Translations under genes and position numbers: made by a program | DNA from: Ulota crispa | Lineage: Eukaryota > Streptophyta > Bryopsida > Orthotrichales > Orthotrichaceae | DNA: 64,000 nucleotides | Direction of reading: 5' to 3' | Assembly (NCBI GenBank): GCA_963920765.1 | Contig: OY987243.1 | Span: forward strand, 9,610,001 to 9,674,000 | The notes under the pieces: generated by a model | Database searches by the model: none | What the model was told of the DNA's origin: nothing | Seen by the model: only the letters and a program-made list of their open reading frames with translations | Shown here: positions 50,026-61,699 of the stretch, piece by piece | How the letters are laid out: the number at the start of each line of letters is the position of its first letter | Numbering within the stretch: position 1 is the stretch's first letter

Positions 50026-52300
50026 TACCTTATGGCAGTATCCTCAGCGACTCATTAGGGTTAATCCCTGAGCGCCCAGCCCGTATCCTCCAAAATCTAT
50101 GGCGTGCACGAATAGGTGGAAATCGAGTCTCGGCATTGTCGTCAACGTGGAGGTCAGGTTCTTCGTGAAGTAAGTTACCTCTTTGCGATTGTTCATTTTT
50201 GCAGGATAAAGCCCCTGTCTTGGCATGTTAGGGTTTCATTTTTATTATATCGGAGCTAGAGGGAAGCTTTGCAAGCGTTGGATAGACTGGCAGCAGCATG
50301 CAGGAGAGTCCGAATCGTCCAGAGATTGTGGTATGTTATGCTTTTTCTCGGACTGTAGCAATTGTTGATGGTGAAATCACAAGCATGCTGGATGCGGTGG
50401 ACGTTTCTTTTTTTTTAGAGCAAGTTGAAAGAATTGAATTGAGTCAACAAGAGCGAGTTAATGCGACTCCCGGTTGTTTAGGAAGCGTTCTTTTTGTTTT
50501 TGAAAACCCTAAGAGTATTGTGGTAGTCTCGTGAACCGTCGTATCTTAGGGTTTGTTAATTGGTCGTCCATGAACCTATTCTTTCCTGGTCGTATCGGAG
50601 CACAACAATGCTACTCGTATTAATACCCTTCTTCAGCTGCGAAGGAATGTAAGTGTGTGGATACTTAGTAATTCTGTCTCGTTAGGTTGACGCGAGGCTC
50701 ACGTGTGAAAATGCTGGCTAGCGATGAGCTTTCTCCCGGTCGTCTCGGTAAAGAAGTCGGAGCAAGATAGGACATTTGCTTTTGCGACGTTTCTGCATGC
50801 CATTTAGATTGTACACGAAATTTGGTGAATTTATTACTAAGAAGCTGAGCTGCAACGGGAAAGAGCAAGTGTTTACAGCAGAGAGGACAGCCGAGGGAGG
50901 GGAGTAGAAATGGTCTTGTTGTTAGTTGTTTCAAGGGGTAGAGAGCGGTAGAGAAGGTTTTAAGCAGGTCTGATATGGAGCAAACGAGAAGCTGGCTTAA
51001 TCAGTTCCAACCAAGAGGGGATAGGGTGAGTCCAAGAAAAAGAGCCTGACGGGAAGCAGCAAGGATTTTCTGAAGAATCTCCGGCAAGGGGGATGCGAGT
51101 GATGAGTTGCCCTCAAGTAAGCTTATCACCAGGCAGGCAGCTGCTAAGCAATATATCGAGAATCACTACAAATCGCAAATGAAGAATTAGCAAGACCAAA
51201 AACTACGGTACTTTTGCTTTGATTTCCTCCTCATTCCGCCTCATGGAACTTCTGTCCGTTATTATTTCTTGTCATGTACCTCAAGCACTCTCATCTGTTT
51301 GAAAGAAAATTATAGAAGCGGTGAGGAGAATCGAAATTCTTGAGCTGCTTATGCTCTTTTGATTGCATTGCAGTCTGCATGTTATACTCAGGAAGAGAAA
51401 TGACATAGTGGACAATATTGCTTTGGATGAGAATTAATGTTGGATGCAATTTTCTGTGTAAGCTTATTTTTCATTATGCTAGCTGTATTTCTCCCCGACT
51501 GTGCTTCTGAATTGAGATTCCGTAGTGTGTCAGTATTGCTTTCCTCTTACAAGCCCTTGTCCTTTTCATCTTTGGTGATGTGTTTGTTCAAACATCTTGA
51601 CATAAGCTCTTCTAAATTTGAGGCAATGGAAGACCTACTTTATTTTTAAGTCTTAATTATCACTCTCCTCGGATCCTCCGGTTGCACATTACTAGTGCTG
51701 TCCTGTGCTTGGTTCGGTGTTACTAAATACAAAACCAATGAAATAAAAATAAAATGAATAATGATTATACTTATAACAGTCGAAATCACTACATGTTGGT
51801 CTAATGAAAGACCAAAAGAACTTTGTTATAGTATCACAATGCCAATTGCTGTCATGATATTATAATATCAGTTATGGATATAACGCAATTACAACAAAGT
51901 ATTGTTTTAACATTATAACGACTAATGTTCAAACATTGTAATTTCAATTGTTTATTGTTTCTATACAATATCAATGCTTGTAATAATGACAGTATTTTAG
52001 TGCAATACTAATGTATATTGAAATAACATTATTTCAATACTCCTTGGAATGACTTCTGTTGTTTCAAAATGAAAACAATGTTACATACCGAAAATGATCA
52101 AAACAATGTCAATATTGTTATACACTACTTTGAACTTTGAGATGTACTTGAGGTTCTCATATGGAGGTTCTCATATGGAGCTTAATCCAGTTGAGGTTGA
52201 TATCATTGCAGAGCTCTGTTCCTTGAGGTGGCTTGCAGTCTCGGGGTGGGGTGTCTGTTCTGGCGTGGAACAGCGGTTTCTGCTTGTGACAATTCAAGCT
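50026..52300 (+). promoter_or_regulatory. Possible promoter and leader of the dikinase gene
   Basis: A GC-richer patch at 50040-50330 contains a plausible donor (GAA/GTAAGT at 50167), and acceptor-like CAG sites occur near 52213, so a 5'-UTR intron is possible. In 51760-52130 the DNA is AT-rich with many ACAATRTTG-like words. A 15-bp tandem duplication (GGTTCTCATATGGA twice) lies at about 52152-52180. No other gene is recognised; the 78-codon frame at 50298-50534 has no domain. Confidence 0.3.
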
Positions 52301-55300
52301 ATGGCTGGCACCGGGATGATGCAATGCGGGCAGCTGGGGCTGCGCGGCAGCACCTTGCAAGGGATGCGCAAAGCGGGCGTCACACAGAGCAACGACGCTG
52401 TGAGAACCACAACAAGGCACCGTGGCAGGAGCGTGGGAGTGCGGTGTGGGGAAGGGGTGAAAGTGCGCGTGCGTTTGGATCACCAGGTGCAGTTTGGCGA
52501 ATGGCACGCCATCCTGGGGTCGGCAAAGAGCATCGGTGCGTGGCAGGAGAAGGTGCCCATGAAGTGGACGGAGTCTGGGTGGGTGGTGGACCTGGAGGGG
52601 AAGCCCGGGGAGACTGTGGAGTACAAGCACATCATCGTCACGCATGACGGCAATGTCATCTGGGAAGAGGGGCCGAATAGGACCATCTCCTTGCCGAATG
52701 CCGGAGACGTGGAGCTCGTCACGCACTGGGGCGAAACGCAAGAGCAGTCGCAGTTCCTCAACGGTCGCTCTCAGAACGGACACGCTCAGAATGGGCACGT
52801 CGGGATGCTGGAAGAAGAGCAGCAGCAGCAGCAGCAGCCCCAGGAGAGCACTAGCGTGGTTGAAGAGGCCGTGCATGAGATCTCCACCTCCTTCGTGAAG
52901 TCGTGGCAGGGAGCCTCCGTGAAGGACCGCAAGGATAGGTCCGGGAGCTGGGATACCACGGGCTTGGATGGGCCAGCGTTGGCGATCGTCGAAGGTGACA
53001 AAAGCGCCAGCAATTGGTGGCGCAAGCTGGATGTGGTGCGTGGTCTTCTGTCTGGAGAGGCCGCAAAGACGGAGCGCCTGAAAACGCTTGTGAACGCTGC
53101 AGTGTATTTGAAATGGATCAACACAGGGCAGATTGTTTGCTACGAGGACGGTCAGCATTACCGCCCCAGCAAGCACGCTGAAATCTCCAGGAGAATTTTC
53201 GTGGAGCTTGAACGTATTGCTGGTTCGAAGGATGTCGGCCTGAAGGAGAAGCTAGTGATCCAGAAGATTCATCCCTGCCTGCCTGCTTTCAAAGCCGAGT
53301 TCACCGCGTCTGTTCCCTTGACGAGGATTCGTGACATCGCGCACCGGAACGACATTCCCCATGATTTGAAGCAGGAGATCAAGCACAACATACAGAACAA
53401 GTTGCACAGGAGTGCCGGCCCGGAGGATCTAGTGGCCACGGAGCTCATGCTTGCACGCGTGACGAAGAATCCTGGGGAGTACAACGAAGCCTTCGTGAAC
53501 GAGTTTCGGACGTTCTACGCGGAGCTCAAAGATTTTTTCAACGCGGGGAGTTTAACCGAACACCTGGATGGGCTGCGATCTTCCACTGACGACTCGGGTC
53601 TTCCTATCTTGGACCACTTCCTCTCCAGCAAGGCGAACCTGGACGCAACGAACTCCAGTGAAAACGTCTTCGATAGAGTGCTGGGAACGCTACATGCACT
53701 GATTTGCCTCCGGGAGCGGCTTTTGCAAGGGCTGGAGAGTGGGCTTCGAAACGACGCCTCCGACGGAGCCATTGCCATGCGCCAGAAGTGGCGTCTGTCG
53801 GAGCTCGGGTTGGAAGACTACTCGTTTGTGTTGCTGAGCAGGTTGATTAATGCTTTTGAAAGCGAGGGAGGTGCTGCATGGCTGGCCGAGGAAATCAAGG
53901 GTGCAAGAGTGGGCAAATGGGCACCGGCAGTGACCAGCCTTGCCATGGCCATCCAGCAACTGGGGTTGTCAGGGTTGCAGAAGGAAGAGTGCGCTGCAAT
54001 CAAGAATGAGTTGCTGACATGGACAGCTACGGGCGTGCCCAATGGCGACACGACGGCCTGGGTCCTGAGGTTGAAGGCCACCATCGATCGTGTGCGCCGC
54101 GTTGCGGAAAGCTACACCGACACCGTCTTGCAGCTCTACCCGGATTACGTGGAGAAGCTTGGCAAAGCCCTAGGAATTCCAGAGAACACCGTGAGGACCT
54201 ACACAGAAGCGGACATTCGCGCAAGTGTTGTGTTCCAGATTGCGAAGCTGTGCTCGTTGCTGCTCAAGGCTTGCCGACTGACCGTCGGAGGGGATGGCTT
54301 TGACGTGATCATGCCGGGACGAGCCACTGGTGTCCTGGTTGAGGTCGATAGAATCGTGCCAGGATCCCTGCCATCGTCGGCTACTGGCTCCATCATATTG
54401 CTGGTGAAGCACGCCGATGGTGACGAAGAGGTGAAGGCCGCGGGCTCCAACGTGGCAGGGGTGATTCTGCAACACGAGCTTCCCCACTTGTCTCACTTGG
54501 GTGTCCGTGCTCGTCAGGAGAAGGTTGTGTTCGTGACGTGCGACGACGAAGAGAGGTCAGCGAACCTGCGCACACTGGTGAAGAAACAGGTTGCGCTCGC
54601 AGCGTCGGCTGAATCAGTCCAGGTCGGATTGCATGATGGTTCACCTCAAGAGACAGCAGCATCAAGCTCCGATTCAGTTGAGGCAGGCGGTGATTCTACA
54701 TCGTCGCATAAAGCCAGTGCTGCAACGAAGCAGAGCGTGGTCGTCCGAAGCCCCGCGGGTACAGTTCTGGACCTTTCAAAAGCGACTACAGAGAATTCCG
54801 GATCCAAGGCAGCTGCGTGTGGCGAGCTAGCGGTTTTAGCCGAACAGGCTAAGATATTCCGCAGTTCTCAAGGAGTGCCTGCAGCCTTCCGTGTGCCCAG
54901 AGGCAAAGTGATCCCTTTCGGAGCAATGGAGGACACCCTTGAGAACTCGGGCTCCTCCCAACAGTTCCAGTCGCTCCTGGAGACCGTGGAGACGGCTGCA
55001 TTGGAGGGAGGAGAACTGGACAAAGTCTGCAACGAATTACAGTCCCTCGTTGCCGGCCAACGACAGGCTAAGTCGATTCTAGACGAGCTGGCCGCAGATG
55101 GCTTCCCCACGAATGCTCGGCTCATCGTGCGGTCAAGTGCAAACGTGGAGGATTTGGCTGGAATGTCCGGAGCTGGATTATACGAGTCGATTCCTAACGT
55201 GAAGCTTTCGGAGCCGGAGAATTTCGGCAAGGCGGTGGCGCGAGTGTGGGCGTCCCTGTACACAAGGAGGGCCGTCTTGAGCCGAAGAGTGGCAGGAGTG

Positions 55301-55765
55301 CCGCAGAAGGAGGCGTCGATGGCGGTCCTCGTGCAGGAGCTTCTATCTCCGGAGCTCAGCTTCGTGTTGCACACGGTGAGTCCAATCGACCAAGACGAAG
55401 CCGTGGTGCAGGCTGAGATTGCCGTCGGGCTGGGCGAGACCCTGGCGTCTGGAACCAGAGGCACACCGTGGCGTCTGGCAGCCAACAAGTTCGACGGGAC
55501 GGTGAAGACGCTGGCATTCGCGAATTTCAGCGAGCAGATGATGGTTCGTGACGAGGCGAACGAGGCTGACGGCAGCGTTGTGAAGGCGGTGGTGGATTAC
55601 AGCAGCCAACCCCTGTCCACCGACGCCGAGTACCGACACAACATCGGCCAGAGCCTTGCCACTGTGGGCTTCTTCTTGGAGAAGCAGTTCGGCGATCCCC
55701 AGGACGTCGAGGGCTGCGTCATCGGCAAGGACGTCTACATCGTGCAAGCAAGGCCGCAGCCTTGA
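52301..55765 (+). CDS. Phosphoglucan, water dikinase (chloroplastic), single-exon reading frame
   Basis: The enzyme transfers the beta-phosphate of ATP to C3 of glucosyl residues in starch already phosphorylated by GWD1, helping plastid starch breakdown (known for the PWD/GWD3 family). In this 1154-residue protein, residues 1-50 are rich in Arg, Ser and Thr and low in acids, a plausible transit peptide ending near VRC. Residues 53-150 are a CBM20 starch-binding domain (GEWHAILGS, GAWQ, VEYKHIIV, WEEGPNRTI). A short poly-Gln follows at 174-179. A long helical region leads to the phosphohistidine domain with SHLGVRARQ; His732 is the predicted catalytic histidine. The C-terminal nucleotide-binding domain (about 820-1154) contains RSSANVEDLAGMSGAGLY from 944 and ends VYIVQARPQP, as expected for PWD. 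The frame is open upstream to 52094, but that part is AT-rich and unlike the family, so ATG 52301 is preferred. There is no intron, whereas Arabidopsis PWD has many. No stop, frameshift or missing motif is seen, so it looks functional. Confidence 0.92.
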   Translation: MAGTGMMQCGQLGLRGSTLQGMRKAGVTQSNDAVRTTTRHRGRSVGVRCGEGVKVRVRLDHQVQFGEWHAILGSAKSIGAWQEKVPMKWTESGWVVDLEGKPGETVEYKHIIVTHDGNVIWEEGPNRTISLPNAGDVELVTHWGETQEQSQFLNGRSQNGHAQNGHVGMLEEEQQQQQQPQESTSVVEEAVHEISTSFVKSWQGASVKDRKDRSGSWDTTGLDGPALAIVEGDKSASNWWRKLDVVRGLLSGEAAKTERLKTLVNAAVYLKWINTGQIVCYEDGQHYRPSKHAEISRRIFVELERIAGSKDVGLKEKLVIQKIHPCLPAFKAEFTASVPLTRIRDIAHRNDIPHDLKQEIKHNIQNKLHRSAGPEDLVATELMLARVTKNPGEYNEAFVNEFRTFYAELKDFFNAGSLTEHLDGLRSSTDDSGLPILDHFLSSKANLDATNSSENVFDRVLGTLHALICLRERLLQGLESGLRNDASDGAIAMRQKWRLSELGLEDYSFVLLSRLINAFESEGGAAWLAEEIKGARVGKWAPAVTSLAMAIQQLGLSGLQKEECAAIKNELLTWTATGVPNGDTTAWVLRLKATIDRVRRVAESYTDTVLQLYPDYVEKLGKALGIPENTVRTYTEADIRASVVFQIAKLCSLLLKACRLTVGGDGFDVIMPGRATGVLVEVDRIVPGSLPSSATGSIILLVKHADGDEEVKAAGSNVAGVILQHELPHLSHLGVRARQEKVVFVTCDDEERSANLRTLVKKQVALAASAESVQVGLHDGSPQETAASSSDSVEAGGDSTSSHKASAATKQSVVVRSPAGTVLDLSKATTENSGSKAAACGELAVLAEQAKIFRSSQGVPAAFRVPRGKVIPFGAMEDTLENSGSSQQFQSLLETVETAALEGGELDKVCNELQSLVAGQRQAKSILDELAADGFPTNARLIVRSSANVEDLAGMSGAGLYESIPNVKLSEPENFGKAVARVWASLYTRRAVLSRRVAGVPQKEASMAVLVQELLSPELSFVLHTVSPIDQDEAVVQAEIAVGLGETLASGTRGTPWRLAANKFDGTVKTLAFANFSEQMMVRDEANEADGSVVKAVVDYSSQPLSTDAEYRHNIGQSLATVGFFLEKQFGDPQDVEGCVIGKDVYIVQARPQP

Positions 55766-56383
55766 CACCCACCCCTTTACAGTCCAGAGCTTTACCATTA
55801 CTCCCTGGTGGTTGATTATAATGCAACCAGTATCCGAGAATGCTTTTTTGTGTACTCTGCCATAATTCCTCTTAATGCTGCTCCTTCGTGGCTCTAGCAT
55901 ATTGATTCTACTTTGGTCACACAATGGCTTCCAGTGTGCATTCCGGGCACATTGCATATGCCAACTTAGGCGAGCTTGCAATAAGTTACTGTATGAGTCC
56001 TTCCGAAGGATACAGAAACGGACCATAGTCCATTACAGTGGGCTTAACTTTTTTGAAGTCACTGCGTGTTGTTTGAGAGTGGAGTTGAGGAGCTTGTGCG
56101 GCACGAAAACCTTGAGTCGTGGTAGTGACGTCATATTTGGACGTTCGCCTTTCATCGACGGACCTGCTGTCACTTGTTACAGTGGGGAGTTTTTGGGACA
56201 TTTTTTTAAAGCTTGCAGGTATGTTCATTTCTTCGTGCATTTGACCTTGTATGAAAAGAGGACGATGCATGGACGAGGCACTCTCATTTGCGGCGCTCTC
56301 TGGTGAGTAATTCGACCAAGATAACTTACGGCAGAAGAATCCAACTTCAATTGTGCATCTTAATTGTTAGACCTTAACTAGTA
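55766..56383 (+). other. 3' region of the dikinase gene
   Basis: Moderately GC-rich sequence continues to about 56330, consistent with a 3' UTR. No poly-A tract adjoins the stop codon. Open frames on both strands show no recognisable domain. Confidence 0.4.
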
Positions 56384-57180
56384 CTCCCTCTGCCCCCTCT
56401 AAAAACGTCCAAAAAGCTTCTTTGCGAAGGATTAATGTGTTTTAGTCTTTGTGCTTGTTACACATACATTCTAGAATCAATGCACCATCTAGCAAATGCA
56501 AAATCTCCAATTTTGATGTTGATGTTTAGACACCCAAATTTCATGCAAAAAGTACCATATTTGTGTATAGTTTGTGAATGTTGTTAGCTCCTCATTATTT
56601 TAGTCTTTGTACTAGTGACACATGCATTCTAGAATCAGTATACCATTTACCAAACGCATGCAAAATCTCTAGTTTTGATGTTGATGTTTAGACATCTAAA
56701 TTCCATGCAAAAGTACCACATTTGTGCATGCTGCTAGCTCATTATTGATGATTTAAAGAATAGTAGCAATAATGGTACCTTACATGGGCAAAGCCAAGCT
56801 TGCTAGGGGAGGAATGCTCTCTAATTGCTTAACCCTTGAACGACAAGAAGGCCCTTTGCGGCGAATACAATATGGTGTATTTTTCTTGTGTTTGGAATGG
56901 ATCCACACCTCTATTACATTTGAGACCAAAAAAGAAGTTGGAGTAGATCAATGTGGTTCTAGTGAGCTACTATCCCAAATTAAAAAAAATTGTTGGTAGC
57001 AAATGACAATTATACGTCGGCGTATATATTATGCCCTATCGTCATTCAAAGGTTAACTTGCCTCCATGAGATCATTGAACATGACAAATGCTTCCTCAAT
57101 GTTAGAAATTAGCAAAAGGGAGCTTTTTAGTGGTACAAAAACCGTATCTAAATTGGAGCTTTTCAGAGGGACAGAGGGAG
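56384..57180. mobile_element. Stowaway MITE (Tc1/mariner-type) with nested TTAA element
   Basis: It starts CTCCCTCTGCCCCC and ends GGGACAGAGGGAG, with TA directly outside both ends (56382-56383 and 57181-57182). This is the canonical Stowaway terminus. The interior has a ~140-bp imperfect tandem duplication (about 56440-56583 and 56599-56731) and a 228-bp TTAA element at 56829-57056. Confidence 0.9.
56829..57056. mobile_element. TTAA element, family D (228 bp), nested in Stowaway
   Basis: It starts TTAACCCTTGAACGACAAG and ends GTCATTCAAAGGTTAA. It is the inverted sibling of 18116-18349, with matching interior throughout. Confidence 0.85.
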
Positions 57181-57791
57181 TATAGATGAGCAAAGAACTA
57201 CAGAGCTTCTTGGATTTTTTTATAGAAGAGCCACTAGTTTCCTAGTCTTTGAAATTTACAATTTGGGAAGAACAACATTGTTTTTAACTAGTGATTTTTT
57301 CTTTTCTTTATAAGTACGAATATTAGATTTGGTCAATCTAACCGCAATCTAAGTGCTAAACTTAGAATATTAACATTTTTGTTACATTTATGTAAGTGAA
57401 CAGCTTCTAAGTTTATTTAACAGAAATGTGTGTTTTTTTTCTTATATCATGCCACACAAATCATGGGTTATGAGAGTATTTATTGCGTTTTCACTGTTTA
57501 TCTTCTTAAAGACCAAAATTGGAAATTATAGACTGGATTTAACACTTTACTCACCAATTCTTGTTGATAAATGTCTAAATATAAAACCTGATATTCTTGT
57601 TCAAATGGACACTCCTGATTTTTGTCTTCGTGTCCAGGATCCAAGATGGTTTATACTAAAAAAATTTATCTTGTTTTCTTACTGGCATTTGCTTGTTTGT
57701 CAATTTAAGAAGGTTATTAAGTTTTGTTTGTAATGATCAATTTTTGATTAGAAAAGTTGTTTTTCCAAATGAAGTGTAGTTAGGGTATGTC

Positions 57792-57895
57792 CACACTTGG
57801 TGCTAGGAGGGGTATTGGCGGAGGAAAATTTGAGGCATTTGGGCACACTTTTAGATTACATTCATATTGCTAATACCTCTTCTAACACCAAGTGT
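57792..57895. mobile_element. Short inverted-repeat MITE (104 bp)
   Basis: CACACTTGGTGCTAGGAGGG at the left is inverted at the right with about 22 of 28 positions paired. No target duplication is clear. It lies 8 bp from the Tc1/mariner element. Confidence 0.6.
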
Positions 57896-57902
57896 GAATA
57901 TA

Positions 57903-59493
57903 TAGTGACTCACAAAATTGAGTCAGTGTTTGGATGTTTTTCATTAAATAAGCAATATTATCATATGGAATGAATAATCCAACAAGTAAAAAATTGTTTC
58001 AAAAAGTAGAAGCTTTATCGATCATTCACATGGAAATAAAAATAAAAACACACATAATATATGGAAGCACTAAATTTTGAAATCAAACCCTTCACTGACT
58101 TAGTTTTGGACTTGTGTGTCTATACACACTCAAAAATCAATTTACTTGCCCTATGCATAACCAATTGCTTGCATTTTTTGTGGCATGCTCTCATAAAGGT
58201 TCTCACACTCAGTACAAGAGATAGAATGGAAAATCTCAAACCCACGCTCTCACAATTCTAAAATACCATTTGGACGTGTTGATTAACAATTGAGCTTCTG
58301 TTTTAGTGTTGCCCATAGGTGTTTTATAGGGTTTAGGTTAGGTGATTGAGTATGTCACTTTAAAACGTTGAAAAGTTGTTTAAACAATACTCTTTCATTG
58401 ATTTTGTTGTATGTTTTGGATTGTTGTCATGTTAAAAAATGACTTTGCATCTATGCCATACTTTGAAAAAACATCATTGGAAGATTAGTCTCTAATACCA
58501 CAAAACAAACATATTGATTTATTGTACCTTCTATCTTGCAAATCAAACCAAGTCTAATTGCACTTATGCAATCCCAAATTGTTGTAAAACCTTTTCCATG
58601 TTTCACACTTTTCTTCATTGTTCAATCTATATGACCATCTTTGTCTCAATCCCAACATTAGTAATGACCATTTAAGCATAAATGATTGATTAGAGTCTCA
58701 TCTCAAAAAATCACTTACTTCCAATTTGCAATAAGATAATTTTCAAGAGATTTGACAAAATTTAAACAAACTTAAATATTGTTTTTTGAAAAAAATGGTT
58801 TTTTCTTCTTCACATAAAGCCTTTAAACTTGCAAATTCAATGCACATTGCATTATCTAGACACTCATTTCATTGTTATATTGTTGCCTAACTAATTTGAA
58901 TTGTTTTGGAGCAATAATAAATCTTCTACCTGTCATTACTCTCACACATACCCTCCCTAAGTGGTTTAAAATTTTAGTTGATTATCCTTCTATAAATAGT
59001 TTAGTATAAAAAAGGCGTTTCTTTTAGATTCTCTCAACATTAGATTGACTAACAACAACTATTTTGTTAAATTTTTTGTGATTTTCCTATTTTGTAGCAA
59101 TGATATTACACTATTTTTATTTATTTTAAATAATCACCTTATCATGTTATGGAACAATTAAAAGTGCAATATACTATTAGAAAAGGAGTAGAAACACTCT
59201 TTCCTACTTATAACACTCACAACTAAATTTAAGTTCTATGATATATTGTCAATATAAGGAAGAGATGGAGATATAGACATGCAAGACCAAAAGTGAGTCA
59301 GTGAGTGACTCTCTTTTGAAATGAAATATCTCAATCACCCTTGCACATTTTTCATTGATGTTTCCTTACATTAGTAGGTACTTGAATAACTTTAATCTAC
59401 TCTTTCTAACACTTGAAAATATGTATTAATGCACTTGATATGACAAATTATATTAAGTAACAGTAAACACTGACTCAGTTTTGTGAGTCATTG
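57903..59493 (-). mobile_element. Tc1/mariner element, full length but inactive (1.59 kb)
   Basis: The termini TAGTGACTCACAAAATTGAG (left) and, in reverse complement, CAATGACTCACAAAACTGAG (right) form an inverted repeat of about 26 bp continuing GTCAGTGTTT. TA lies outside both ends (57901-57902 and 59494-59495). The length is typical of Tc1. A broken transposase occupies the middle on the minus strand. An extra GTGAGTCAGTGAGTGACTC motif near 59294 may be an internal direct repeat of the IR/DR kind. Confidence 0.85.
58262..58720 (-). pseudogene. Decayed Tc1-like DD34E transposase
   Basis: Read on the minus strand across several frames, recognisable blocks appear in family order: VKHGKGFTTIWDCISA (the VKHGGGSVMVWGC-type block), KIEGTINQ, HDNNPKHTTKSMKEY (second catalytic Asp, about 58431) and SPNLNPIKHLWATLKQKL (about 58345 downward). 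The last block normally reads PIEN, so the catalytic Glu has become Lys. The blocks are in different frames with stops between them, so no intact transposase can be made. Confidence 0.85.
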
Positions 59494-59687
59494 TACCTTT
59501 AGACTCTTGGAAACCCTTCTCTCCAATTTTTCTCTCCTTCCAAGAGTATAAGTACATTTGGATGGATGAGAAAAAAAAATCTATCCATATGGATGGGATA
59601 TGTTTGACTTTTGACCCCTCAAACCACAAATGCAAGTTTTGAATAATAAACAAATCAAAAGATGAAAAGACATATCTCTACCATATT

Positions 59688-60448
59688 TTAACCCCTAAAG
59701 GACCAAAGAGCCCAATATGGCCAAATGGGGTTCTTGGAGGTGTAAAAGTAGACAAAAAAGGCATTGCATGTTCAAGTTTTGGTTTGCCACTTAAGTCCAA
59801 ATGGAGCTAAAAGTCCAACAAAACTTTTTGTTCAACTTGTTGTTCCTTGAAGCTTCTAGATTTTGCACCTAGACATTTAAATTTGCTATTTTTAATACTA
59901 AAGCTATTAGTGGAAGTGTATATAGGCATTGCACATTGCATTGTGGATGGGATGGGTTGGAAGCCCACAATCTCATGTATAGGGGAGAAGGTTGGTGACG
60001 TGTCACTTTGTTTTCTCTCGATTGGACAAGGTTTTTGTAGCTCTAAAGTAGTGAGCCAGCTAGATCCACTTACTTTGAATGACCATAAGTTTTGGAGTTT
60101 TTTCCCATTAGAGGAGTTTTTTTTCCCCATCAAGTATAGTTGGACATGGTCTCATGGGATCAATCATAAAAATAAAAAAAATTGGGAAAAAATCACATCA
60201 AAGTCCAAATCCATATTGTGAACTACTACCCAAATTAACAAATATGAGATTCTCAACAATGGGCATTTTGCAGATTTACTTGGATTTGAAATCAGATTGG
60301 CCTTAAACTTTTGATTTATAATTGGATACAGAATGACTTGTTTGGATTGTGTGATTACTTGTGCAACTTTCTAAAAATTGAAGGAATGTGCTAAAGGTTC
60401 CATATTGGAGGTATGCCAAATTTTCATAACACAACGCTTAGGGGTTAA
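59688..60448. mobile_element. TTAA element, family C (761 bp)
   Basis: It starts TTAACCCCTAAAGGACCAAAG and ends ACGCTTAGGGGTTAA. The terminal match is about nine bases. The interior is collinear with 9609-10365. Confidence 0.7.
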
Positions 60449-61053
60449 GAAATGTTTGTTACCTTGTATTTCTTTGAAAATCCTTTGCCTATTTTTTCAT
60501 AATTTGAAAAAGGAGAGACTTACAAGACGGTAACAAACAAATTTTGCAAGCAAGCTCATTCTTGGAGGAAGGGTATGAACTTTTTCAATAGCTCTACCTC
60601 TAGACTATTAATCTTACGTAACACGTCTTACAAATGACCTTCCACATAGTAAGAGTGTTCTAAGTAAATTTGTTTTGAAATTCTATCCAAGTCATAAATG
60701 CTATAATACATTCCTTGCTGCAACAAAATGAGAAATAACAGTATAATTATCAGCCTTCTACCCTCACACTCAATGATTCTAATCGTAGAAAATACAACCC
60801 AAAGGAACAAAAAATGTTGATAAGCTGAGAGAATCGCGCATAAATTTGTCAAGCTCAAATTGTTCAAGTTTTGTGCATTAGAAGCGTTAAGAGTGTGTCA
60901 TAATACCAAGAAAACGAGTTCTAGCTCAAAAAAATTGTTTAATTTTACTGAAGGCAAGCAAATTACGAAAAAAAAATTGGGTTGACCCACAACCCCTTTG
61001 ATTGAAGGTACCTAAAACTTCACCAAAAATATGTAAGGCATATCCAAGTCTTA
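60449..61053. other. Gene-free stretch
   Basis: Open frames of about 80 codons on the minus strand carry no recognisable motif. No repeat boundary is seen. Confidence 0.4.
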
Positions 61054-61203
61054 TTAACCTCTGAACGGCCCTCGGGAGCTGAGCTAAGGGCCCATATTTT
61101 TTGAAACTACCCTTGCAATCAAACTGCTGAACAACGCGTTCCACTAGATCAGTATATGGTGGACATATGGCCACAGAGGGCGTTTGGGACGTTTAAGGGT
61201 TAA
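61054..61203. mobile_element. Short TTAA element (150 bp)
   Basis: It starts TTAACCTCTGAACGGCCC and ends GGGACGTTTAAGGGTTAA. It shares AGAGGGCGTTTG near the right end with 16256-16449. It lies about 500 bp downstream of the prolidase stop codon. Confidence 0.75.
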
Positions 61204-61699
61204 ATGCCTCTGATCCTCTACAAACAGGAGATAAAGTTGAATGCCTGAAAAATATCAAGCTGTGTATTACCCTATGAGTCGAGACAAGTGCTTTGAACAA
61301 GGTGTGCCAAACAATTGACACTCGACTGTTGAAATCTTAAGTAGCATCAGGTTTTCACGACCATATCACTTATTAACTCAACATTCCTCCAAAAAATCAT
61401 TACAATTCAGAGGCGTGAAGTAACAAAGTTGCTCACTCTATCCATGACATCAGTAAATTTAGTTTATTTACAGAAACATGTAAAGCATTGTAAACAAAGC
61501 ATTACAAATGAACAACCTCGAATAATCCAGTACTAAGACCTTGCAGCATCAGTATATTCTGCTCAACAGCACAAATCACCTTCCCGGAGTCAATTATTCA
61601 CAACAGTTCTTTCTGACAAAGGTTGCAGACCTGAATCCCAATAAGAAAATCTGAACAAGCAGACAGAAACGACAGGTGCCGTTGCCCACATTCAGAAGT
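61204..61699 (-). other. Probable 3' UTR and downstream region of prolidase
   Basis: No gene on either strand. AT-rich sequence at 61440-61520 may hold the polyadenylation site of the minus-strand gene. Confidence 0.4.

Noticed and set aside
52094-52300. N-terminal extension of the dikinase to the first in-frame ATG
   Set aside because: The extra 69 codons are AT-rich and unlike the family, whereas ATG 52301 directly precedes a transit-peptide-like sequence.
52157-53176. 339-codon minus-strand open frame
   Set aside because: It lies antisense to the dikinase coding sequence and has no recognisable domain; it is an artefact of GC-rich codons on the sense strand.
55766-56383. 94-227 codon open frames after the dikinase on both strands
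   Set aside because: They overlap the dikinase 3' end or its likely UTR and have no recognisable features.
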